A DNA stretch of 18,149 nucleotides from Candidatus Altimarinota bacterium (GTDB lineage: Bacteria > Patescibacteriota > Gracilibacteria > RBG-16-42-10). Made by a program: the position numbers and the translations under genes. Below, in pieces: positions 1-4,984 of the stretch. Numbering within the stretch: the first letter of the stretch is position 1; every line of letters begins with the position of its first letter. The notes under the pieces were generated by a model that did not search any database, was not told the DNA's origin, and saw only the letters and a list, made by a program, of their open reading frames with translations. The stretch covers positions 1 through 18,149 of the forward strand of contig JAGNZB010000016.1 of the NCBI GenBank assembly GCA_017984655.1, written 5' to 3'.

Positions 1-102
1 GCTTAAGCACTCAAATAATAACTTCCCCCAACTCTTTGTTAAATATAACCGGAATTTGTAATTAGGAATTTCAAGAAAATCAAACGGACGGCAGACTGGT
101 GC

Positions 103-132
103 TTGATTCGGGAATACAAAGATGAGTATGAT
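103..132 (+). promoter_or_regulatory. Sigma70-like promoter of tRNA-Pro(CGG)
   Basis: TTGATT at 103-108 and TATGAT at 127-132 are separated by 18 bp. The -10 box ends 8 bp before the mature tRNA 5' end at 141, so the transcript would start almost at the tRNA itself. Position and spacing fit a housekeeping sigma factor. This is a read by eye without transcript data. Confidence 0.6.
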
Positions 133-140
133 TGTTGCAT

Positions 141-213
141 CAGAGCGTAGCGCAGTTGGTAGCGCGCAGCGTTCGGGACGCTGAGGTCGGAAGTTCGAAT
201 CTTCTCGCTCTGA
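141..213 (+). tRNA. tRNA-Pro (anticodon CGG)
   Basis: A complete cloverleaf can be drawn. The acceptor stem is CAGAGCG with CGCTCTG (141-147/206-212). The D stem is GCGC/GCGC (150-153/162-165). The anticodon stem is CAGCG/CGCTG (167-171/179-183) around loop TTCGGGA, giving anticodon CGG at 174-176. The T arm is GGAAG-TTCGAAT-CTTCT. C1-G72, discriminator A73 and G37 agree with bacterial proline identity. It decodes CCG. The CCA end is not encoded; the bases after A73 are CACG. The D and T arms are nearly identical to those of the second proline tRNA on the minus strand at 4202-4278, so the two are paralogues. Confidence 0.95.
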
Positions 214-215
214 CA

Positions 216-297
216 CGAGATCGCCACAAGCGAGCGAGTCTTTTTCCTATTTCCTCATTCCTCAGTTTTTTCGTCCAAGGTACATTTTGCGATCTCG
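216..297 (+). repeat. tRNA-linked repeat, copy 1 (after tRNA-Pro CGG)
   Basis: Two bases after the tRNA lies an element bounded by a perfect 9-bp inverted pair, CGAGATCGC (216-224) and GCGATCTCG (289-297). Inside are a short hairpin TCGC-CACAA-GCGA (221-233), a TTTTT tract (241-245) and the shared core CTCAGTTTTTT...GGTACATTTTGCG. A purine-rich tail of GACTAA/GACTGA units follows to about 320. The same element lies behind the other two tRNAs of the window. Compared with them, the outer arms carry GAGATC/GATCTC in place of GATCTC/GAGATC, so both arms changed and pairing is kept. A terminator plus unknown function is the simplest reading. Confidence 0.8.
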
Positions 298-339
298 AAG
301 ACTAAGACTGAGACTAAGGGAAGAATAAGAATCAGCATA

Positions 340-355
340 AGGCTCGGATGAGCCT
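340..355. other. Perfect hairpin AGGCTC-GGAT-GAGCCT
   Basis: A 6-bp perfect inverted repeat with a 4-nt loop lies between the repeat behind tRNA-Pro and the 3' end of the minus-strand membrane gene. It could end transcription from either side, but no clear T tract follows on either strand. Positions 356-414 hold nothing else recognised. Confidence 0.4.
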
Positions 356-414
356 AAAATCAAACCCCAAGTTCTCGTTGAGTGAATCCCCGAGCCCAAT
401 TTGTAATTTGAGTT

Positions 415-618
415 TTACTTCATTTCTTTCATCCCCAAAAGCGCATAGAAATAACACACACCAACCACTCCCTGAAAAATTACTGCATAACTAACCACAA
501 TCCCCAACCAAAAGAGCCACACAGGAAGACTAGCCTGAAAGAAGATCACCAGTGCATTGATCACAAAGCCAGTAACACCACGAGCTATACGATGACGAAT
601 ACCAATATTACATTGCAT
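415..618 (-). CDS. Small DUF2892-type (YgaP-like) inner-membrane protein
   Basis: This 67-aa protein begins MQCNIGIRHRIARG and continues with two hydrophobic stretches separated by PVWLF, ending in YFYALLGMKEMK. The N-terminal (K/Q)CN(V/I)G...R..RG signature and the C-terminal Y.LLG are typical of the DUF2892 family, small two-helix membrane proteins that also occur as the membrane part of YgaP rhodaneses. No rhodanese domain is present. The ATG at 618 is preferred over a TTG seven codons upstream because it matches the usual family start. No Shine-Dalgarno is visible. It stands alone on the minus strand, downstream of a G-rich tract (661-683). Family function is not established. The stop is TAA. 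Confidence 0.75.
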   Translation of the reverse strand: MQCNIGIRHRIARGVTGFVINALVIFFQASLPVWLFWLGIVVSYAVIFQGVVGVCYFYALLGMKEMK

Positions 619-640
619 AATATGTAGAAGTAAAAGCAAA

Positions 641-683
641 GATAGTCTAGCACAACTATCCCCCCACCCACATTTCCGCCCCC
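641..683. other. 6-bp inverted repeat plus G-rich tract upstream of the DUF2892 gene
   Basis: GATAGT (641-646) and ACTATC (655-660) form a perfect inverted repeat with an 8-nt loop. Directly next to it, 661-683 is almost pure C/A on the plus strand, so the minus strand carries three runs of three or more G. The block lies in the likely 5' region of the minus-strand membrane gene and could be regulatory. No function can be proven from sequence. Confidence 0.35.
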
Positions 684-724
684 AGTTTATAATTACTAAT
701 TCCTAATTATTAATTCACCCACAC

Positions 725-753
725 TTGATACAACATATCACATATGATATAAA
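725..753 (+). promoter_or_regulatory. Promoter of the XRE-MurA fusion gene
   Basis: TTGATA (725-730) and TATAAA (748-753) are spaced by 17 bp, close to sigma70 consensus. The predicted transcript start is near 760, giving a leader of about 40 nt to the ATG at 800. Because the promoter lies inside any longer reading frame beginning at TTG 725, it argues for the ATG at 800 as the true start. Confidence 0.6.
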
Positions 754-755
754 TT

Positions 756-774
756 TTACCGAAAGTAACGGTAA
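756..774. promoter_or_regulatory. Possible operator: TTACCG-7 nt-CGGTAA
   Basis: A perfect 6-bp inverted repeat with a 7-nt centre sits right at the predicted transcription start of a gene whose product carries an XRE-type DNA-binding domain. The size and symmetry fit a dimeric XRE regulator site, so autoregulation is possible. This is inference from position and symmetry only. Confidence 0.4.
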
Positions 775-799
775 TTATAAAACCCATAATCCTCCCCTT

Positions 800-2326
800 A
801 TGTCACAGACACTTGACCAGGAACAGTTGAAGATCGGTAGTTTTATTCGTGAGCTTCGCGAACTACGTGGACTCACTCAAGAAGAATTCGCCACTCGGAT
901 CAATAGTAGCCAAAGTGCCATCGCCCGCATGGAAAAGGGGGAACAAAATCTGACAACAGAAATGCTTTCTCGAATCAGCAAAGCACTCAATCATAAAATT
1001 GTCGCCCTAGCAGAAGACTCAATTGACTTTGAAATTGAAGGTGGGCACAAGCTACATGGCTCAATCACGACCAATTCTTCAAAAAATGGCGCCATGGGAC
1101 TACTGTGTGCAGCCCTCCTCAACCGCAACACCACCATCCTACACAATATCCCCCGCATCGAAGAGGTCAATCGCATGCTGGAAGTTCTCAGCAGTCTCAA
1201 TATCAGCATCAAGTGGATTGGCGCCAATAGTCTAGAAATCATCCCACCCACCACATTCGACCTCAGCACCATCAATGCCAGCTCAGCAATCAAAACTCGC
1301 TCTGTGATCATGCTCATGGGCCCCATGATCCACCTTCTCAAAAACTTCAAACTCCCCCACGCCCAAGGATGCAAGCTAGGTAAACGTTCAGTCAGCGCCC
1401 ATCTGTTTGGCATGGAAGAACTAGGTGTCAAAACAAAAGTGACCACCAATGACTATGAAGTCACGGTCAAAAAACTCAAACCGAATACCGTCGTAATGTA
1501 TGAGTCAGGCGACACTGCCTGTGAGAATATCCTCATGGCAGCAGCCAAGATTGATGGCAAAACCACGATTCGATTCGCCACATCAAACTACATGGTGCAG
1601 GAGATGTGTTTCTTCCTCCAGAAACTAGGTGTCGAAATTGAAGGAATTGGTAGTAGCACTCTCATCATCCACGGCAAACCAGAGATCAATCAAAAAATCG
1701 AGTATTACAATAGTGAAGACCCAATTGAATCAATGATGTTCCTCAGCGCAGCGATCACGACCCAATCCACCCTAACCATCAAACGCTGCCCGATCGACTT
1801 CCTCGAACTAGAACTCTACAAACTAGAAAAGATGGGATTCAAATACAAACAAACCAAACCTTACCTCTCCAAGAACGGCCACACCCGCCTCGTCGACATT
1901 ACCACCATGCCATCAAAACTGATCGCATTGGATGACAAACTCTATGGCCGCCCCTACCCAGGCGTCAACATGGACAATCTCCCCTTCTTCGTACCAATTG
2001 CCACCCAAGCCAAAGGGACCACCCTCATCCATGATTGGTCATTTGAAAATCGAGCGATCTACTTTATGGAACTAGCCAAGCTGGGCGCCCAAATGATCCT
2101 TGCTGATCCCCACCGCGTCTTTATCGAGGGCCCCACTCCCCTCAAAGCAACTCAGTTGGTTTGTCCTCCAGCACTACGCCCAGCGATGATCATTCTGATC
2201 AGCATGTTGGCTGCACCAGGCAAATCCATCCTCCGCAATGTCTATTCGATCAATCGTGGTTATGAAGATGTTGCTGAACGTCTCAACAGTCTAGGAGCCA
2301 AGATCCGCGTCATTCGTGAGATCTAA
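800..2326 (+). CDS. murA: XRE helix-turn-helix fused to a MurA-like enolpyruvyl transferase
   Basis: This is a 508-aa protein, whereas MurA is usually near 420 aa. Residues about 10-70 form an XRE/Cro-type HTH (RELRGLTQEEFATRINSSQS...). From about 78 onward it is an EPSP-synthase/MurA fold. MurA catalyses PEP transfer to UDP-GlcNAc, the first committed step of peptidoglycan synthesis. By comparison with E. coli MurA the catalytic set is kept: Lys95-Asn96 (SKNGAM), Cys191 (QGCKLGKR) with Arg196, Asp392 (GVNMDNLP), Arg418 (FENR), Arg460 and Arg486 (NRGYE). Several usual substrate-side motifs have changed: the REPE region reads SNYM, SVGAT reads TACEN, and DRIETG reads DPIESM. The protein may therefore be a divergent MurA or a paralogue with a related substrate. 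The ATG at 800 is chosen because a promoter and inverted repeat lie at 725-774; no Shine-Dalgarno is visible. Stop TAA. Confidence 0.85.
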   Translation: MSQTLDQEQLKIGSFIRELRELRGLTQEEFATRINSSQSAIARMEKGEQNLTTEMLSRISKALNHKIVALAEDSIDFEIEGGHKLHGSITTNSSKNGAMGLLCAALLNRNTTILHNIPRIEEVNRMLEVLSSLNISIKWIGANSLEIIPPTTFDLSTINASSAIKTRSVIMLMGPMIHLLKNFKLPHAQGCKLGKRSVSAHLFGMEELGVKTKVTTNDYEVTVKKLKPNTVVMYESGDTACENILMAAAKIDGKTTIRFATSNYMVQEMCFFLQKLGVEIEGIGSSTLIIHGKPEINQKIEYYNSEDPIESMMFLSAAITTQSTLTIKRCPIDFLELELYKLEKMGFKYKQTKPYLSKNGHTRLVDITTMPSKLIALDDKLYGRPYPGVNMDNLPFFVPIATQAKGTTLIHDWSFENRAIYFMELAKLGAQMILADPHRVFIEGPTPLKATQLVCPPALRPAMIILISMLAAPGKSILRNVYSINRGYEDVAERLNSLGAKIRVIREI

Positions 2327-2370
2327 TTGTCGAGACGAAGCCAGTCCCTTATACTACACCTATCCCCTCT

Positions 2371-2481
2371 ATGATCCTGGATACAAACACCATTGCTTGT
2401 ATTGGCCTCGGAGCAGTAGTGGGCAGTATCGCCTGGATACTGATCAATCTCTCACTTTTGTACACATTTTATGGGTTTTGA
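2371..2481 (+). CDS. Possible 36-aa single-pass membrane microprotein
   Basis: An ATG-started frame encodes MILDTNTIACIGLG followed by one long hydrophobic stretch (AVVGSIAWILINLSLLY) and ends FYGF at a TGA. It overlaps the first 11 bases of the M50 protease gene in another frame, an arrangement that would allow translational coupling. The protein would be one membrane helix with almost no soluble part. Against it: no Shine-Dalgarno, no recognised homologue, and TGA is not used as a stop by any other supported gene here. It fills most of the 144-bp gap between the flanking genes. Confidence 0.4.
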   Translation: MILDTNTIACIGLGAVVGSIAWILINLSLLYTFYGF

Positions 2482-3103
2482 CTTACAAACCATCATCAGT
2501 ATTTGTATCGCCTTTGCAGTAGCTATCACTGTGCACGAATGTGCGCATGCATGGGTTGCCAACCTTTTAGGTGACCCGACAGCCAAACATGAAGGTCGCT
2601 TATCACTCAATCCCCTCCGCCACCTCGACCCACTGGGCACCCTCACACTGATCCTCTTCCGCTTCGGCTGGGGCAAACCAGTACCAGTCAATAGCTACAA
2701 CTTACGCCACCCCTTGCGAGACAATGCCCTGATTTCACTAGCCGGTCCAGCATCAAATCTCATCACGGCCGCAGTCTTGGTCGTGATCGTCAAACACATC
2801 CTGATCTTATTTAGCGGCCCCATCGCAGAATTCGTCATGCAAACAGCTGTCATTACCGTCTCAATCAATATTGTATTGATGCTGTTCAACCTCATTCCCC
2901 TGCCCCCCCTCGACGGTTCCAAGCTCTTATTCTTGGCTCTTGGTAAACGAGGTGAAGGAGTTAGCCAGTGGCTCGAAGAAAAAGGCCCACCAGTACTCTT
3001 CGCTGTGATTATCTTCAGTAGCTATCTCGGCCTACCGATATTCAAATACCTGATTAGCATCCCAGCAGACGTGATTATCACTACACTGTACTTGGCTAGT
3101 TAA
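2471..3103 (+). CDS. Site-2 protease-type M50 family membrane metalloprotease
   Basis: This 210-aa protein is mostly hydrophobic. The zinc motif HECAH (22-26) lies in the first membrane helix, GPASN (92-96) precedes the central helices, and NLIPLPPLDG (140-149) supplies the third zinc ligand, the LDG aspartate. These are the signature elements of compact, PDZ-less M50 proteases, which cut substrates within the membrane and often release regulators or clear signal-peptide remnants. No PDZ or CBS domain is present. It lies 144 bp after the MurA-like gene on the same strand and may share its transcript; an envelope stress role is possible but not shown. The ATG follows an AT-rich leader without Shine-Dalgarno. 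Stop TAA. Confidence 0.88.
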   Translation: MGFDLQTIISICIAFAVAITVHECAHAWVANLLGDPTAKHEGRLSLNPLRHLDPLGTLTLILFRFGWGKPVPVNSYNLRHPLRDNALISLAGPASNLITAAVLVVIVKHILILFSGPIAEFVMQTAVITVSINIVLMLFNLIPLPPLDGSKLLFLALGKRGEGVSQWLEEKGPPVLFAVIIFSSYLGLPIFKYLISIPADVIITTLYLAS

Positions 3104-3105
3104 AA

Positions 3106-3150
3106 AGGTCACAGTTATTCATTGAACTGACAATGTTTAGGGGCTTTTTC
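3106..3150. terminator. Weak bidirectional terminator candidate
   Basis: Between two convergent genes, CAGTT (3112-3116) pairs with AACTG (3125-3129), and the outer runs AAAAAG and CTTTTT could extend the stem with a large internal bulge. A T5 run lies on plus and an A5 run on the other side. Location is right for a shared terminator, but the stem is poor. Confidence 0.3.
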
Positions 3151-3153
3151 TCG

Positions 3154-3190
3154 ATTAAAAGGTAAAGGTGAAAGTAAAGGGAAATGGAGG
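3154..3190 (+). repeat. Purine-rich degenerate hexamer tract
   Basis: The tract reads as imperfect six-base units of the GTAAAG/GTGAAA type. A similar purine-rich tract lies in opposite orientation at 3958-3993, so the methyltransferase gene sits between imperfect inverted copies. Other spacers here carry tracts of the same style but different unit sequence. Confidence 0.45.
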
Positions 3191-3197
3191 TGGAAAT

Positions 3198-3803
3198 TTA
3201 TTGATTTGCTGGGTGCGCGATCACCACTATCCAACCACCGGCGGAGGGTAGCACTTTAAGCAGATCGACCACATAGCCTTCTTTGACTAGCAAGTTATTC
3301 AAGTCGTCAGCCTGCCAATACTTGAAGTAGCGAGGTAGGTCCAGTTTCTTCACGATCATTTCATCACCACTACCAAGCTTAGTACAGAACACCAACTGAC
3401 CTTGCGGCAATAAAGCCTCATTAATCTTACGCAAAGCAGTGACTAGCTGTGCCTCACTAAAGTGCAGGAAAACGGCATCAGCAAAAATCATATCGTAGCG
3501 ATCTAGAAACTGATCTAGCAAGACATCAAAACGGACAATTTCTTTATCCTTCTTCTGATTATACTCAATAAAACTCTCAGCGACATCACTACGCATGACA
3601 GAGAATCCCCTTTCTTCCATATAATCAGCTTCAGTGCCAAGACCAGTACCAATCTCAAAGATTTTGCTAGTAGGACTACAGCGAGACAAAGCTAAATCCA
3701 CCCAAGCCTGCACTTCCGGCACCATAAACCGATCAGTCCCAGCATAGAACTGATCAAAACATTGATTATACGCAGCTAGAGTCACCTCTTGATTATGATC
3801 CAT
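3198..3803 (-). CDS. Class I SAM-dependent methyltransferase
   Basis: This 201-aa protein has a Rossmann-type SAM fold. Motif I FEIGTGLGTEADYM spans about 49-62, the acidic residue ending strand 2 is Asp73 (MRSDVAES), motif IV YDMIFADAVFLHF spans 103-115, and the post-motif strand GQLVFCTKLG follows. The architecture resembles small-molecule methyltransferases of the Methyltransf_11/25 type; the substrate cannot be told. The ATG at 3803 is preferred to a TTG 14 codons upstream that would add a cysteine-rich, poorly matching N-terminus. It is a single gene on the minus strand, flanked by purine-rich inverted tracts, with no Shine-Dalgarno. Stop TAA. Confidence 0.8.
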   Translation of the reverse strand: MDHNQEVTLAAYNQCFDQFYAGTDRFMVPEVQAWVDLALSRCSPTSKIFEIGTGLGTEADYMEERGFSVMRSDVAESFIEYNQKKDKEIVRFDVLLDQFLDRYDMIFADAVFLHFSEAQLVTALRKINEALLPQGQLVFCTKLGSGDEMIVKKLDLPRYFKYWQADDLNNLLVKEGYVVDLLKVLPSAGGWIVVIAHPANQ

Positions 3804-3882
3804 ATGGCAAGAATTACACGCACAACAATATCTTGCAGCAAGCAAATGTCAATTTGCCCAAACACCACAAACTCCATTACTC

Positions 3883-3924
3883 CGTCATCCTGAACCACGT
3901 GAAGGATCCTGCCGAGTAACTCGG
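3883..3924. repeat. REP-like palindrome plus short hairpin
   Basis: The first part (3883-3909) starts CGTCATCCTGAACCACGTGA and ends AGGATCC, with arms ATCCT/AGGAT around a CACGTG centre. Elements of the form CGTCATCCTGA...GGATC are widespread REP-like repeats in bacterial spacers. It is followed by CCGAGT-A-ACTCGG (3912-3924), a near-perfect short palindrome. Only one copy occurs in this window. Confidence 0.5.
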
Positions 3925-3957
3925 TTCATACTGTCTTCTACAACCAACTCCAATCTC

Positions 3958-3993
3958 ATTCTTTTCCATTCACATTTACCTTTACTTTTATGG
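3958..3993 (-). repeat. Purine-rich tract, inverted relative to 3154-3190
   Basis: Read on the minus strand, this is AAAAGTAAAGGTAAATGTG followed by AATGG. It resembles the AAAAGGTAAAGGTGAAAG tract on the other side of the methyltransferase gene. It also forms the purine-rich tail of the tRNA-linked repeat copy at 4011-4050. Confidence 0.4.
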
Positions 3994-4010
3994 TCCCACT
4001 TTATCCTTTT

Positions 4011-4050
4011 AAGCTCACAAAATGTACCCTAGGCTAAAAACTGAGGAACG
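4011..4050 (-). repeat. tRNA-linked repeat, copy 3 (core only)
   Basis: On the minus strand the core CTCAGTTTTTAGCCTAGG then GTACATTTTG is almost identical to the copy at 4119-4204, and it lies further downstream of the same tRNA. The terminator hairpin and outer left arm are missing. The right arm is eroded to GTGAGCTT. Between the two copies lies the motif TCGCTCAGGAACA, which is also found after the tRNA-Glu copies. Confidence 0.7.
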
Positions 4051-4118
4051 AGTAGTTCATTGTTCCTGAGCGACTCATTCCTGATTCCTTCCTTAGTCTA
4101 CGTCTTAGTCTCAGTCTT

Positions 4119-4204
4119 CCACGAGCTCGCTAAATGTACCCTAGGCTAAAAACTAAGGAATGAGGAAATAGGAAAAAGACTGCTCGCCTATGGCGAGATC
4201 GTGG
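4119..4204 (-). repeat. tRNA-linked repeat, copy 2 (after tRNA-Pro GGG)
   Basis: Read on minus, the left arm CCACGATCTCGC pairs with right arm GCGAGCTCGTGG over 12 bp with one mismatch. The first three bases are the encoded CCA of the tRNA, so the stem invades the tRNA end. Inside are a hairpin CTCGCC-ATA-GGCGAG (4183-4197), a T5 run, the pyrimidine-rich arm TTTCCTCATTCCTTAG and the core TTTTTAGCCTAGGGTACATT. A tail of GACTGA/GACTAA units (4085-4118) follows, homologous to that of copy 1. Confidence 0.8.
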
Positions 4205-4278
4205 TCGGGATGAGAAGACTCGAACTTCCGACCTCTTGCACCCCATGCAAGCGCGCTAGCCAACTGCGCTACACCCCG
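4202..4278 (-). tRNA. tRNA-Pro (anticodon GGG), CCA encoded
   Basis: Read on minus, the acceptor stem is CGGGGTG with CATCCCG (one G-U pair), followed by A73 and an encoded CCA (4204-4202). The D arm is GCGC-AGTTGGCTA-GCGC. The anticodon stem is CTTGC/GCAAG around loop ATGGGGT, giving anticodon GGG (4244-4242) with G37. The T arm is GGAAG-TTCGAGT-CTTCT. C1-G72 and A73 fit proline. It reads CCC and CCU. The D and T arms match the CGG isoacceptor at 141-213, but only this copy encodes CCA. Confidence 0.95.
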
Positions 4279-4289
4279 AGACCGGCACT

Positions 4290-4318
4290 ACTGTAGACTA
4301 TGTGAGAAAAATTGACAA
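4290..4318 (-). promoter_or_regulatory. Promoter of tRNA-Pro(GGG), back to back with the glycosylase promoter
   Basis: On minus, TTGTCA (4318-4313) and TACAGT (4295-4290) are separated by 17 bp, and the tRNA begins 11 bp further on. The -35 box lies on the same bases as the TTGACA used in the opposite direction, within the near-symmetric ATTGACAAT. Confidence 0.6.
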
Positions 4319-4339
4319 TCACTTCTTTCTTGCCACAAT
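4312..4339 (+). promoter_or_regulatory. Promoter of the 3-methyladenine glycosylase gene
   Basis: A consensus TTGACA (4312-4317) is followed after 16 bp by CACAAT (4334-4339). The expected transcript start near 4346 leaves a leader of about 20 nt before the ATG at 4365. It rules against the longer frame starting at GTG 4302, which would include the promoter. Confidence 0.55.
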
Positions 4340-4364
4340 AGACACTACTAGAAAGATATTGATT

Positions 4365-4928
4365 ATGGCATTCACTCGAGACTTTTATCGTCAACCAACA
4401 CTCACGGTCGCCGCCCAGCTTCTTGGCCAGTATTTAGTTTACCACCATCCACAGGGCACCCTAGTTGGTGAAATCAACGAAGTAGAATCCTATATCGGCA
4501 TGGAGGATCCTGCTTGCCATGCAGCATGTGGACCAACAGGGCGAAATCGCATCATGTTTGGCGATGGTGGATTTAGTTACATCTACCTCAGCTACGGCAT
4601 CCACTATTGTCTCAATGTCGTCACTGAAGAAGCTGGTAAACCTGCAGCGATTCTCATTAGAGGCCTAATCCCCCAGGAAGGTATCGCAATTATGCGTGCG
4701 TTGCGTGAGAAATCAAAACCAATCAAAAACCTTGAACTGACTAATGGGCCAGGGAAGATATGCAAAGCCTATCAACTCACAAAAGCACAAAATGGCCTCG
4801 ACATGACCAATTCGATGCTCACCATCGAACCCAGTGGCAAACTGATTACTAACTACCAAATGACACCACGAATTGGGATTAGTCAGGCAAAAGAAAAACT
4901 ATGGCGATTTGTCTATGCTAGTCACTAA
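4365..4928 (+). CDS. mpg: DNA-3-methyladenine glycosylase, AAG/MPG family
   Basis: This 187-aa enzyme removes alkylated and deaminated purines such as 3-methyladenine and hypoxanthine, opening base excision repair. The family signature is clear. NEVESYIGMEDPACHA spans about 38-53, with the catalytic Glu41 and the intercalating Tyr43 in E-S-Y and a conserved His near 52. GRNRIMFGDGGFSYIYLSYG follows, then HYCLNVV and ELTNGPGKICKAY. Length is near the usual 190-200 aa. The ATG at 4365 is chosen because it gives the typical N-terminus (MAFTRDFYRQPTL) and follows the promoter at 4312-4339. The next gene begins 56 bp downstream on the same strand, so the two may be co-transcribed. Stop TAA. Confidence 0.93.
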   Translation: MAFTRDFYRQPTLTVAAQLLGQYLVYHHPQGTLVGEINEVESYIGMEDPACHAACGPTGRNRIMFGDGGFSYIYLSYGIHYCLNVVTEEAGKPAAILIRGLIPQEGIAIMRALREKSKPIKNLELTNGPGKICKAYQLTKAQNGLDMTNSMLTIEPSGKLITNYQMTPRIGISQAKEKLWRFVYASH

Positions 4929-4984
4929 TGTTCAAGAGGAATACTTATTGCTACAGTGCTCCAGTCTAGCTCTCTAATTTTTGT

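Noticed and set aside
39..227. Minus-strand open frame of 62 codons
   Set aside because: It runs across the tRNA-Pro gene and its promoter on the other strand, and its product has no recognisable features.
725..799. N-terminal extension of the XRE-MurA gene from TTG 725
   Set aside because: The stretch contains a good promoter and an inverted repeat, and the added residues match no family.
991..1449. 152-codon minus-strand frame inside the MurA-like gene
   Set aside because: It is the antisense shadow of a strongly conserved coding region.
4302..4364. N-terminal extension of the glycosylase from GTG 4302
   Set aside because: It would include the promoter at 4312-4339 and lengthen the protein beyond the family norm.
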